From Thermocrinis sp. (GTDB lineage Bacteria > Aquificota > Aquificia > Aquificales > Aquificaceae): a DNA stretch of 7,384 nucleotides. The notes under the pieces were generated by a model. The model searched no databases. It was not told the DNA's origin and worked only from the letters and a program-made list of their open reading frames with translations. Every line of letters starts with the position of its first letter. Position 1 is the first letter of the stretch. Where the stretch lies: the NCBI GenBank assembly GCA_022759285.1, contig JAEMPM010000133.1, positions 1-7,384 of the forward strand, in the 5' to 3' direction. Both the position numbers and the translations under genes were made by a program. Positions 1-5,628 of the stretch are shown one piece after another.

Positions 1-292
1 AACCATCCCAGCCTATGGATGCCAAAAGTTGACATCTTCCCACTGGTTTATCGGTAGGATATTGCTTAGCTTTGTATATGGCTGAATCAATGTATTTGGT
101 AGGTAGGTCAGGAAATAGCTGTCTTAGCCTATGGTATATCTGAGAGTGAGGGTTTTTTACTTTCTCTTTTTCCAACTCCTTTAGCATGTTGTATGCCATA
201 CGGATAGCTGAGGACTGCTTGCGCATAAGCTTTATGAGTTTTTCTTTGTCCTCCTTTTTTAGTTCAAGTTTGAACTGTAGACTAACAAACAT
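1..292 (-). CDS. TnpB-type (IS200/IS605 OrfB) protein, N-terminal part, cut by window edge
   Basis: The minus strand is open from an ATG at 292-290 to the window edge (97 codons). The product begins MFVSLQFKLELKKEDKEKL and continues with RMAYNML near residue 38 and LPTKYIDSAIYKAKQY at about residues 63-79. That order (a beta-strand-rich start, a basic helix, then a [LP]-x-KYI-x-x-AI-x-KA helix) is typical of the N-terminus of TnpB, the RNA-guided nuclease of IS200/IS605 elements. The RuvC catalytic residues would lie beyond the window. After DKPV at about residue 84 the sequence reads GRCQLLASIGWDG and no longer resembles the usual [VI]FGG-type continuation, so a frameshift, decay or a divergent subfamily is possible. 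There is no Shine-Dalgarno, but a strong promoter sits so close that the mRNA would be almost leaderless. No neighbouring TnpA is visible. Family call is recognition by eye; intactness is unknown. Confidence 0.65.
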   Translation of the reverse strand, partial: MFVSLQFKLELKKEDKEKLIKLMRKQSSAIRMAYNMLKELEKEKVKNPHSQIYHRLRQLFPDLPTKYIDSAIYKAKQYPTDKPVGRCQLLASIGWDG

Positions 293-301
293 CAGAGCTA
301 G

Positions 302-330
302 ATTTTAGCTTTAAAAACTTTGTGTGTCAA
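302..330 (-). promoter_or_regulatory. Sigma70-type promoter for the TnpB-type gene
   Basis: On the minus strand a perfect -35 TTGACA (330-325) is followed after 17 bases by TAAAAT (307-302, 5 of 6 matches to consensus). The predicted transcription start is near 295, only about 3 bases before the ATG at 292, so the transcript would be essentially leaderless. The element faces away from clpB and is separate from the clpB promoter. Confidence 0.65.
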
Positions 331-365
331 TGGGTTTATATTTTTAGAACAACCTCAGTATAAAC

Positions 366-393
366 TTGACAGAATTTTGCTAAAGATTATTAT
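366..393 (+). promoter_or_regulatory. Sigma70-type promoter of clpB
   Basis: A perfect -35 TTGACA (366-371), a 16-base spacer and TATTAT (388-393, 5 of 6) give a strong vegetative-type promoter. Transcription would start near 400, leaving a leader of about 24 bases. I see no CIRCE element (TTAGCACTC-N9-GAGTGCTAA) in the 293-423 interval, so HrcA control of this gene is not supported by the sequence. Confidence 0.65.
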
Positions 394-412
394 TAACATT
401 CATATCAATTTC

Positions 413-420
413 GGAGGTGA
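413..420 (+). promoter_or_regulatory. Strong Shine-Dalgarno of clpB
   Basis: GGAGGTGA lies 3 bases before the ATG at 424 (GGAGG core 6 bases away). It fixes the ATG at 424 as the start, ahead of the in-frame ATG at codon 6. It is worth comparing with the almost identical site inside the gene at 1243-1250. Confidence 0.85.
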
Positions 421-423
421 AAA

Positions 424-3378
424 ATGTTTAGTGAAAATATGCTGTCTGCCAAGGCTTTGGAGTACTTAAATAGGGCAAAGGAGCTGGCAAAGGCTCAGGG
501 AGATACCAAGGTTGACACAGACCACTTGCTCTTTGTGATGCTCTCCGATGAAAAGTCTGCTCTGAGGAAATATTTGGAAAAGAGAGGCATAGAACCGAAG
601 GAGTTTTTAAAGAGGATGGGAGATTATCTGCAAAGGGTGAAGGCTCAGCTTGAAAAGGTGGCAGACCAAGAGGCTAAGCATTTAATAGACCTAAGAAGCA
701 AGATAATGCAGATAAAGTCCGACATAGGACAGGTACAAATAGAACTTGACAAAATAAAAAGAGCAAAAGAGGAACTCGAAAGAGAAATAGAGAGGGCAAG
801 AAGGTACGGAGATTATTGGACCCTGAGGGAGCTTGAAATAGAGTATTCAAGACTTGAACGCTTAGAAGCCCAATATAGAAGCCAATTGGAGGGGGTAGAA
901 AGGAGCCTCTCGGAAGTTTTCAAACGGGAAGATGTAAGGGCTTTTCTTGAAAACAAGCTCTCTATAGATGGACTCGTCAGAAAAGCTTTGGAAAACTCTC
1001 CTGTTTTGGAACAGCTAAAGGATATTGGGCTTTCTCCTGAAAGGTTCATAGATCTGGTAGCAAAAAAGGTCTTTGGTAAGAGTCCTACTTTTGATTATTC
1101 CCAAAACTTAATAAAGGTTATGGAAAAGGCTCAAGACAAAGCGGTGGCGGAGGGTTCCCCACAGGTGGAACCATACCATGTAGCGGGAGCCCTGTTGGAG
1201 GTGGAGGAGTCCATAGGTAATAAACTATTAAAGGAAACAATAGGAGGTGAAAAGATGAAGGATGTAAGCCAAGAGCTAAAAGAGGAAGAAAAGTCTCCTC
1301 TGGAAAGGTTTGGCACAAACCTTACCCAGCTCGCCAGAGAGGGTAAACTGGACCCCGTCATAGGTAGAGAAAAGGAGATCAATCAGGTTATAGAGGTTCT
1401 TCTCAGAAAGTCCAAAAACAACCCAGTGCTTGTGGGAGACCCAGGTGTTGGTAAAACTGCCATAGTGGAAGGCTTAGCCCAAAGGATCGTTAACAAGGAA
1501 GTTCCTGCCGAGTTGCAAGACAAAGAAATCATAGCCATAGATATGGGTTCCTTGGTGGCGGGTTCAAAATACAGGGGTGAGTTTGAAGAGAGGCTAAAAG
1601 CCCTTTTAGAGGAGGTAAAGCAAAAGTCTAACATAATCCTCTTCATAGACGAAATTCATACTGTAGTAGGTGCAGGAAAGGGTGAGGGCTCCTTGGACGC
1701 AGGCAACATGCTAAAGCCTGCTCTGGCAAGAGGGGAGATAAGGCTCATAGGTGCCACCACGGTGGATGAATACAGAAAGTACATAGAAAAAGACCCAGCC
1801 TTAGAAAGAAGATTCCAGCCAATATATGTAGATGAACCCAGCGAAGAGGAAACAATAGAAATCCTAAAGGGGCTACGCCCAAGGCTTGAAAACCATCACA
1901 AGGTTAAAATCTCCGACTCTGCCATAGAAGCTGCTGTGAAGCTAACCAAGAGGTTTGTAACCTTCAGAAAACTTCCTGACAAGGCAATAGATGCCTTAGA
2001 TCAAGCCTGTGCAAGGAAAAAGCTCTCTGTGGTCTCTGTACCACCGGAGGTTCAGGAACTGGAAAGAAAAATAAAAGCTTTGGATGAAGAAATTCAAAAA
2101 GCTTTCCTTGAAGGCAATTATGAAAAGGAAGCCCAGCTCAAAATAAAGAAGGCTCAGCTCGAAAAGGAAAAGCAAGAACTTTTAGCAAGGAAAGGTTCCA
2201 CCGATGTAAAAATTCAAGAAATCAAAAGGCGTATGGAAGAGTTAGACAGGGAAATTATAAAGGCTTCTGAAAGGGGAGATTACGAGAGGGAGGCAAACCT
2301 GAAGATTGAAAAAATAAAGCTTGAGAAGGAACTTAAAGAATTAGAGGCTAAAAAAAGCCAAGAGCTGGTGGTTACCGAAGAAGACGTTGCCCAAGTGGTT
2401 TCCGAATGGACAGGCATACCTCTTTCCAAGCTAAGGGAAGAAGAGATGGAAAAGCTCTTAAAGTTAGAGGAAGAGCTTCACAAAAGAGTTATAGACCAAG
2501 AGCATGCAGTAAAAGCTGTGGCGGAAGCTATAAGAAGGGCAAGGGCAGGTCTGAAGGATCCCAAGAGGCCCATTGCTAGCTTTCTCTTTTTGGGACCTAC
2601 AGGAGTGGGTAAGACAGAGCTTTCCAAAGCTCTTGCAGAGCTCCTCTTTGGCGAAGAGGATGCACTAATAAGACTTGACATGTCTGAGTTCAAAGAAGAA
2701 CACAGCGTGGCCAAGCTCATAGGCGCTCCTCCCGGATATGTGGGCTACGAGGAGGGTGGAAAGCTTACAGAAGCGGTGAGAAGGAAGCCCTACTCGGTGA
2801 TACTGTTGGATGAAGTGGAAAAGGCACACCTAAGGGTTTTTGACTTGTTCCTGCAGGTTTTAGACGATGGAAGACTAACGGACTCTCATGGCAGAACGGT
2901 GGATTTTAGAAACACGGTGATAATTATGACTTCCAATATAGGTTCCCAGTATTTGCTCAACATACCTTTTGACGGAGATGAAAAGACTATAGAGAAGGAA
3001 TTTGAAAAGGCGAAGGAAAAGGTCCTTGAGGAGCTAAAATACCACTTCAGACCTGAATTTCTCAACAGAATAGACGAAATTATCGTCTTTAAGCCTCTAA
3101 CCATGAAGGAACTGCTTCAAATCGTGGATCTTTTAGTCCAGAGCGTCAATAAACGTCTTGCAGATAAAAACATACACCTTGAGCTTACGGAAAAAGCAAA
3201 AGAGCAACTTGTAAAGCTTGGCTATGAACCTGCATACGGTGCAAGACCTCTCAGAAGGACTATCCAAAGATACTTGGAAAATCCGTTGGCGGACAAGATC
3301 ATAAGAGGGGAGATCAAAGAGGGAGATAGGGTGCGTGTGGATTATTCCGATGGGAACTTTGTCTTTGTTAAGGTATAA
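424..3378 (+). CDS. clpB: ClpB/Hsp100 protein disaggregase (AAA+ ATPase)
   Basis: Cytoplasmic hexameric chaperone that threads aggregated proteins through its pore using ATP, normally with DnaK/DnaJ/GrpE. Seen in the 984-aa product: Clp_N repeats near residues 5-58 and 222-275, separated by a long coiled-coil insertion (about 66-165). D1 has Walker A GDPGVGKT (338-345), Walker B ILFIDE (405-410), pore loop KYRG (382-385) and an Arg pair (462-463). A middle coiled-coil domain spans about 542-648. D2 has Walker A GPTGVGKT (724-731), Walker B ILLDE (793-797), pore loop GYVGYEEGG (771-779), sensor-1 TSN (836-838) and sensor-2 GAR (939-941). All catalytic motifs are intact. There is no [LI]GF-type ClpP-docking loop after TSNIGS, which favours ClpB over ClpC/ClpA. 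The product is longer than typical ClpB (about 850-870 aa) because of the N-terminal insertion; Aquificales ClpB proteins are, to my knowledge, also near 1000 aa. First gene of a probable three-gene transcript. Confidence 0.95.
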   Translation: MFSENMLSAKALEYLNRAKELAKAQGDTKVDTDHLLFVMLSDEKSALRKYLEKRGIEPKEFLKRMGDYLQRVKAQLEKVADQEAKHLIDLRSKIMQIKSDIGQVQIELDKIKRAKEELEREIERARRYGDYWTLRELEIEYSRLERLEAQYRSQLEGVERSLSEVFKREDVRAFLENKLSIDGLVRKALENSPVLEQLKDIGLSPERFIDLVAKKVFGKSPTFDYSQNLIKVMEKAQDKAVAEGSPQVEPYHVAGALLEVEESIGNKLLKETIGGEKMKDVSQELKEEEKSPLERFGTNLTQLAREGKLDPVIGREKEINQVIEVLLRKSKNNPVLVGDPGVGKTAIVEGLAQRIVNKEVPAELQDKEIIAIDMGSLVAGSKYRGEFEERLKALLEEVKQKSNIILFIDEIHTVVGAGKGEGSLDAGNMLKPALARGEIRLIGATTVDEYRKYIEKDPALERRFQPIYVDEPSEEETIEILKGLRPRLENHHKVKISDSAIEAAVKLTKRFVTFRKLPDKAIDALDQACARKKLSVVSVPPEVQELERKIKALDEEIQKAFLEGNYEKEAQLKIKKAQLEKEKQELLARKGSTDVKIQEIKRRMEELDREIIKASERGDYEREANLKIEKIKLEKELKELEAKKSQELVVTEEDVAQVVSEWTGIPLSKLREEEMEKLLKLEEELHKRVIDQEHAVKAVAEAIRRARAGLKDPKRPIASFLFLGPTGVGKTELSKALAELLFGEEDALIRLDMSEFKEEHSVAKLIGAPPGYVGYEEGGKLTEAVRRKPYSVILLDEVEKAHLRVFDLFLQVLDDGRLTDSHGRTVDFRNTVIIMTSNIGSQYLLNIPFDGDEKTIEKEFEKAKEKVLEELKYHFRPEFLNRIDEIIVFKPLTMKELLQIVDLLVQSVNKRLADKNIHLELTEKAKEQLVKLGYEPAYGARPLRRTIQRYLENPLADKIIRGEIKEGDRVRVDYSDGNFVFVKV
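1243..1257 (+). promoter_or_regulatory. Internal ribosome-binding site and in-frame ATG inside clpB
   Basis: GGAGGTGA (1243-1250) followed by AAAG and ATG (1255-1257) is in frame with clpB at codon 278. It is the same octamer as the gene's own Shine-Dalgarno (413-420), with 4 instead of 3 bases to the ATG. The start falls in the linker between the N domain and D1, so it would yield a 707-residue ClpB lacking the N domain. E. coli and other bacteria make such a short ClpB from an internal start; use of this particular site is inference. Confidence 0.6.
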
Positions 3379-3379
3379 T
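3374..3379 (+). promoter_or_regulatory. Possible -10 element overlapping the clpB stop codon
   Basis: A perfect TATAAT spans the clpB TAA stop (3376-3378). The best -35 at 17 bases is TGGGAA (3351-3356), only 3 of 6 matches, and there is no TG extension, so strength is doubtful. If used, transcription would start near 3386 and give the FAD gene a leader of about 29 bases that includes its Shine-Dalgarno. Confidence 0.3.
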
Positions 3380-3449
3380 ATGTATAACGTGATCATTTTA
3401 GGAGGAGGCGGAGCATGTATGACGTAATCATTGTAGGTGGAGGACCAAG
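3380..3449 (+). repeat. Imperfect tandem duplication at the start of the FAD gene
   Basis: Bases 3380-3414 and 3415-3449 are adjacent 35-base units. They match at 25 of the first 29 positions and then diverge. The upstream unit begins ATGTATAACGTGATCATT and the downstream unit ATGTATGACGTAATCATT. Translated from its own ATG, the upstream unit reads MYNVIILGGGGA, against MYDVIIVGGGPS for the downstream gene. The 35-base offset puts the copies in different frames. The upstream frame ends after 15 codons at TAA 3425-3427. The Gly-codon run GGAGGAGGCGGAG (3401-3413) of the upstream unit serves as Shine-Dalgarno for the ATG at 3415. Confidence 0.8.
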
Positions 3450-4005
3450 TGGTTTATCCTGTGCTCTTACCCTAGCCTCTTCAAGGGGAAGAGGTTGGAG
3501 TTGGGCAGAAGGTAGAACTTATCTGGTATTTGACACGGGTAAATCAGACCTACATAAAGCATATCTAAAGAATGTACCGGGTGTCCAGCCAATGACCGGT
3601 ACCCAGCTTTTGGAGATTATAAAGGAACAGATAAAGGACTGGGGTGGTGTGGAGTTCTCCGATGAAAAAGTCGTTGAAATAAAAAAAGATGGGGAAGTTT
3701 ACAAGGTATACACAGAAGCGGGTAAAGAGTACAGTGCCAAGTATGTGGTTTTGGCTGGAGGCTTTAATGAATTCTCTATAAAGGGTCTGGATCTTGAAGT
3801 GGTGGAAAATCCCAAGTCTCCAAAACCGGGAAGGGTTATGATAAAGCATAAAGATTTTGAGGTAATGCCAAACCTGTTTGTAGTGGGTACATTGGCTGGC
3901 CTTAGTTCCCACTTTGCCTCCTGCGCAGGTTCCGGTGTAGAGGTTGCCGCAGAGATCCTGTCTCGTATGGCGGGTAAGAGGATTGTGATCCACGACGCGC
4001 CATAG
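3415..4005 (+). CDS. Short FAD-dependent oxidoreductase-like protein (thioredoxin-reductase-related)
   Basis: A 196-residue cytoplasmic flavoprotein candidate. The N-terminus MYDVIIVGGGPSG is a classical Rossmann dinucleotide (FAD ADP) site, GxGxxG at residues 8-13. NVPGVQPMTG (53-62) resembles the NFPG...G segment of thioredoxin reductases. The C-terminal NLFVVGTLAG...GSGVEVAAEI (153-181) matches the second FAD contact of that superfamily. The central NAD(P)H domain and the redox-active CxxC are both absent; only C16 and C170 are present. It is therefore not a functional thioredoxin reductase by itself. It could be a single-domain flavoprotein needing a partner, or a shortened homologue. The start at 3415 is set by GGAGGAGGCGGAG just upstream, although a duplicated start lies at 3380. 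It follows clpB after 36 bases and precedes the membrane gene by 2 bases, suggesting one transcript. Substrate unknown. Confidence 0.75.
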   Translation: MYDVIIVGGGPSGLSCALTLASSRGRGWSWAEGRTYLVFDTGKSDLHKAYLKNVPGVQPMTGTQLLEIIKEQIKDWGGVEFSDEKVVEIKKDGEVYKVYTEAGKEYSAKYVVLAGGFNEFSIKGLDLEVVENPKSPKPGRVMIKHKDFEVMPNLFVVGTLAGLSSHFASCAGSGVEVAAEILSRMAGKRIVIHDAP

Positions 4006-4007
4006 GA

Positions 4008-4817
4008 TTGAAAAGATTACTTCCTCTTTTTTTAACTTTACTCTTTCTTTCCCTCTTTTTTTACTTTCTTCCACCTAAGGAAATTTTTTCTTTCCTTGCG
4101 GAGGTCTCCTTAAAGGACCTCCTTTGGGCAAGCCTTTTTTATGGGCTGAGTCACCTTAGCAGAAGCCTGAGGTGGAAGGTCCTTCTTAAGGAACTTTCTT
4201 TTTTCCAGTGCTTTTTAATAAACAGTGCAAATGTATTTTTGAACAACCTGTTGCCTGCAAGAACTGGGGAGTTAAGCTGGTTTTATTACTCAAAACGTTT
4301 AGGTGTGAGCCTCCAGAAGTCTGTGGGGATTTTTCTGTGGGGTAGGATTTTGGACCTTATTGCACTCTTTGTGCTTTTAACCTTTTTTTATGCCCTTCAT
4401 AGAGGAGATTCCAGGTTTTATATACTATCCCTTTTTTTATTTTTTCTCTCCCTGTTCATTCACATTCCAGTATCTAAGTTCAAAAACTTTAAAGGTGACC
4501 TTTTAACATCCACCTTTGCATCTTCCCTTTCTGTGGTCTCAAGCCTTTTGAAATTCTTGAGCTTAATTTTGCTTCTTGGCTTGGCTCCCTCAGTAGAACT
4601 CTTTTTGGGCTTTTTGGGAGGAGAGCTAAGCTCAGTTCTACCCATCCACAGCTTTGGAGGTCTTGGCACCTATGAGCTGAGCTTTTCTTTACCTCAAAAG
4701 CTCCTTGGAGAATCCCTAAAGGAGGGTATGAAGTTAGCTTTCGTCTTTCACAGCTTTTTACTCCTCTCCTCCGCCCTCTATGGACTTATAGCCCTGTATT
4801 TTTTACACAAAACATAG
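4008..4817 (+). CDS. Multi-pass membrane protein, UPF0104/LPG-synthase transmembrane (AglD-like) family
   Basis: A 269-residue, very hydrophobic protein with about 6-8 predicted membrane segments (for example near 4-22, 35-50, 105-130, 137-153, 175-205 and 243-266). Family motifs of the lysylphosphatidylglycerol-synthase TM region (PF03706) can be seen: LSRSLRWKVLL (50-60), NNLLPARTGELSW (79-91), WGRILDLIALF (111-121) and PIHSFGGLGTYE (212-223). Members are inner-membrane proteins tied to lipid or polyprenyl-linked sugar handling, often called flippase-like; the substrate here cannot be read. The start is the TTG at 4008: an in-frame stop lies upstream at 3975-3977 and no ATG or GTG is available early in the frame. 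There is no clear Shine-Dalgarno, and the TTG lies 2 bases after the previous stop, so translation is probably coupled to the FAD gene. The T-rich DNA here reflects Leu/Phe codons. Confidence 0.8.
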   Translation: MKRLLPLFLTLLFLSLFFYFLPPKEIFSFLAEVSLKDLLWASLFYGLSHLSRSLRWKVLLKELSFFQCFLINSANVFLNNLLPARTGELSWFYYSKRLGVSLQKSVGIFLWGRILDLIALFVLLTFFYALHRGDSRFYILSLFLFFLSLFIHIPVSKFKNFKGDLLTSTFASSLSVVSSLLKFLSLILLLGLAPSVELFLGFLGGELSSVLPIHSFGGLGTYELSFSLPQKLLGESLKEGMKLAFVFHSFLLLSSALYGLIALYFLHKT

Positions 4818-4848
4818 TTCTATACAGTTGCTTTATACCTGATAAACC

Positions 4849-5052
4849 TTACTCACACTCCTTTAATCCCAGCTTTTTGTAAAGGACCATAACAGGGCAC
4901 CAGTTGGTAAAGGCAGACTGTATTTGGTTCAAGGACATAAACAGCAAGAAGAACTTCCAAAACCAATGAGCATCAGAGGGGAGTATACCAATTAGAAGTA
5001 CCAACAACAGAAACACGCCAGAGGTAAGTCTAAGAGCTCTATCCATAGTCAT
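4849..5052 (-). CDS. Small two-helix membrane protein, DUF2892 type
   Basis: A 67-residue protein with the DUF2892 (PF11127, YgaP C-terminal-like) layout. DRALRLTSG opens the sequence at residue 4, followed by two hydrophobic segments (about 11-25 and 30-48). It ends with the CPVMVLYKKLGLKEC block (52-66), whose Cys-Pro and distal Cys (C52, C66) are characteristic of the family. It sits in the cytoplasmic membrane; the role is not established, though relatives are often linked to rhodanese/sulfur genes, and none is seen here. The ATG at 5052 is chosen over the ATG at 5046 because AAGGAGG (5066-5060) stands 7 bases before it. It is convergent with the UPF0104 gene, with 31 bases between stops and no recognisable terminator hairpin there. 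Confidence 0.8.
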   Translation of the reverse strand: MTMDRALRLTSGVFLLLVLLIGILPSDAHWFWKFFLLFMSLNQIQSAFTNWCPVMVLYKKLGLKECE

Positions 5053-5086
5053 AGTAGAACCTCCTTAATAAGGATATGCAAATATA

Positions 5087-5114
5087 ATTATATGCTCAAT
5101 AAACGGAGGTGCAA
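5087..5114 (-). promoter_or_regulatory. Promoter candidate for the DUF2892 gene
   Basis: On the minus strand TTGCAC (5114-5109, 3 of 6), 16 bases, then a perfect TATAAT (5092-5087). Transcription would start near 5080, giving a leader of about 28 bases containing AAGGAGG. The -10 lies within a 12-base perfect palindrome ATATAATTATAT (5082-5093). The -35 overlaps the region used by the plus-strand promoter of the next gene. Confidence 0.45.
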
Positions 5115-5131
5115 GTTTTTTAGTGTTATTT

Positions 5132-5140
5132 TGCTATAAT
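5132..5140 (+). promoter_or_regulatory. Extended -10 promoter of the four-gene cluster
   Basis: TGCTATAAT is a perfect extended -10. The -35 region (about 5112-5117, CAAGTT) is poor, as is common when TGn is present. The predicted start near 5147 leaves a leader of only about 12 bases, beginning at the Shine-Dalgarno GAGAGGT (5147-5153). The same TGCTATAAT recurs before the second paralog at 5613-5621. Confidence 0.55.
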
Positions 5141-5158
5141 CTAAAAGAGAGGTAGAAA

Positions 5159-5605
5159 ATGGGGTTTTTAAATAGCCTTCTTGAATATATCAAGGAAATT
5201 TTTCTCGGCAAAAAAGAAGAGGGCAGGAAGTTTTTGGGGTATTTCAGGCAAAAGCGGTTAAAGTTTTTGGAGGAATTCATAGGCACGGACCTTGGTGCTT
5301 ACAAAAGAAATACAAGACCATTCATAGGCTACACGTCGGGCAATTGGCTTTTTGTACTATTTTTAACTTCTCAAAAGAAGGGAAGAGCCTATAGAGTGGA
5401 TATTAGCCTGTGTAAGAAAAAAGGGTGTCCAAGATACAGGTTTGCACCGGAGTCTTATCTCTTTTACGACTCGAAACATCAGGGGATTTACTTTTACAAA
5501 TTGCCAAAAAATCTCGTGAAAGATTACGTATTTTGTGGTTATTGTGATGGTTTGGAACACCTTGACAGGTTGAAAATAAAAGAGGTTACTAGTGAAAAGA
5601 TTTAA
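5159..5605 (+). CDS. Uncharacterised four-cysteine protein, paralog 1
   Basis: I do not recognise this 148-residue family. No signal peptide or membrane segment is evident. After an amphipathic N-terminal helix (1-22) comes RKFLGYF (23-29), a Leu-rich helix, then the block TDLGAYKRNTRPFIGY (43-58) and a beta-like stretch WLFVLFLTS (63-71). RVDISLC (79-85) opens a Cys-rich half with C85, C90 and the knuckle CGYC (126-129), spaced as a possible zinc site. The next gene is a tandem paralog with roughly half its residues identical by eye and the same cysteine pattern. RPFIGY...LFLTS and the LEHLDRLKIKEV ending (132-143) faintly recall the PemK/MazF barrel (RPVLV...PLTS...RTVDKSRL); this is weak inference. 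First gene of a probable operon ahead of a sigma-like protein. ATG 5159 follows GAGAGGT by 5 bases. Confidence 0.75.
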   Translation: MGFLNSLLEYIKEIFLGKKEEGRKFLGYFRQKRLKFLEEFIGTDLGAYKRNTRPFIGYTSGNWLFVLFLTSQKKGRAYRVDISLCKKKGCPRYRFAPESYLFYDSKHQGIYFYKLPKNLVKDYVFCGYCDGLEHLDRLKIKEVTSEKI

Positions 5606-5612
5606 AAGTCCA

Positions 5613-5621
5613 TGCTATAAT
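5613..5621 (+). promoter_or_regulatory. Extended -10 directly before paralog 2 (leaderless start candidate)
   Basis: TGCTATAAT ends at 5621, so transcription would start at about 5628, next to the ATG at 5629. GTGAAA (5592-5597) at 18 bases is a weak -35 (4 of 6). It lies in the 23-base gap between the paralogs. Use of this promoter would allow paralog 2, the sigma-like gene and the last gene to be expressed without paralog 1. Confidence 0.45.
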
Positions 5622-5628
5622 TTAAGCA

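Noticed and set aside
10..134. Direct repeat AGCCTATGG at 10-18 and 126-134.
   Set aside because: Nine bases within one coding frame, with no further copies or regular spacing; not a CRISPR or transposon repeat.
296..310. Inverted repeat AGCTA-N5-TAGCT over the tnpB-like -10 region.
   Set aside because: The arms are only 5 bases in AT-rich DNA and overlap the promoter. This is too short to claim as an operator or an IS200/IS605 end hairpin.
293..423. Search for a CIRCE/HrcA operator upstream of clpB.
   Set aside because: No TTAGCACTC-N9-GAGTGCTAA-like inverted repeat is present.
3565..4074. A 169-codon open frame on the minus strand opposite the FAD gene.
   Set aside because: It is antisense to a well-supported flavoprotein gene, has no recognisable domain or good Shine-Dalgarno, and is explained as a shadow frame. 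The shorter minus-strand frames inside clpB and the UPF0104 gene are rejected for the same reason.
4015..4080. Runs of T (for example CTCTTTTTTT) resembling terminator tails after the FAD gene.
   Set aside because: They lie inside the UPF0104-type coding region, have no GC-rich stem before them, and come from Phe/Leu codons of a membrane helix.
4818..4848. Possible bidirectional terminator between the convergent UPF0104-type and DUF2892 genes.
   Set aside because: I could not find a stable stem-loop with a T run on either strand in these 31 bases.
5105..5111. GGAGGTG resembling a Shine-Dalgarno upstream of 5159.
   Set aside because: No start codon follows at a suitable distance with a real frame, and the site lies upstream of the predicted transcription start; it probably belongs to the minus-strand -35/spacer region.
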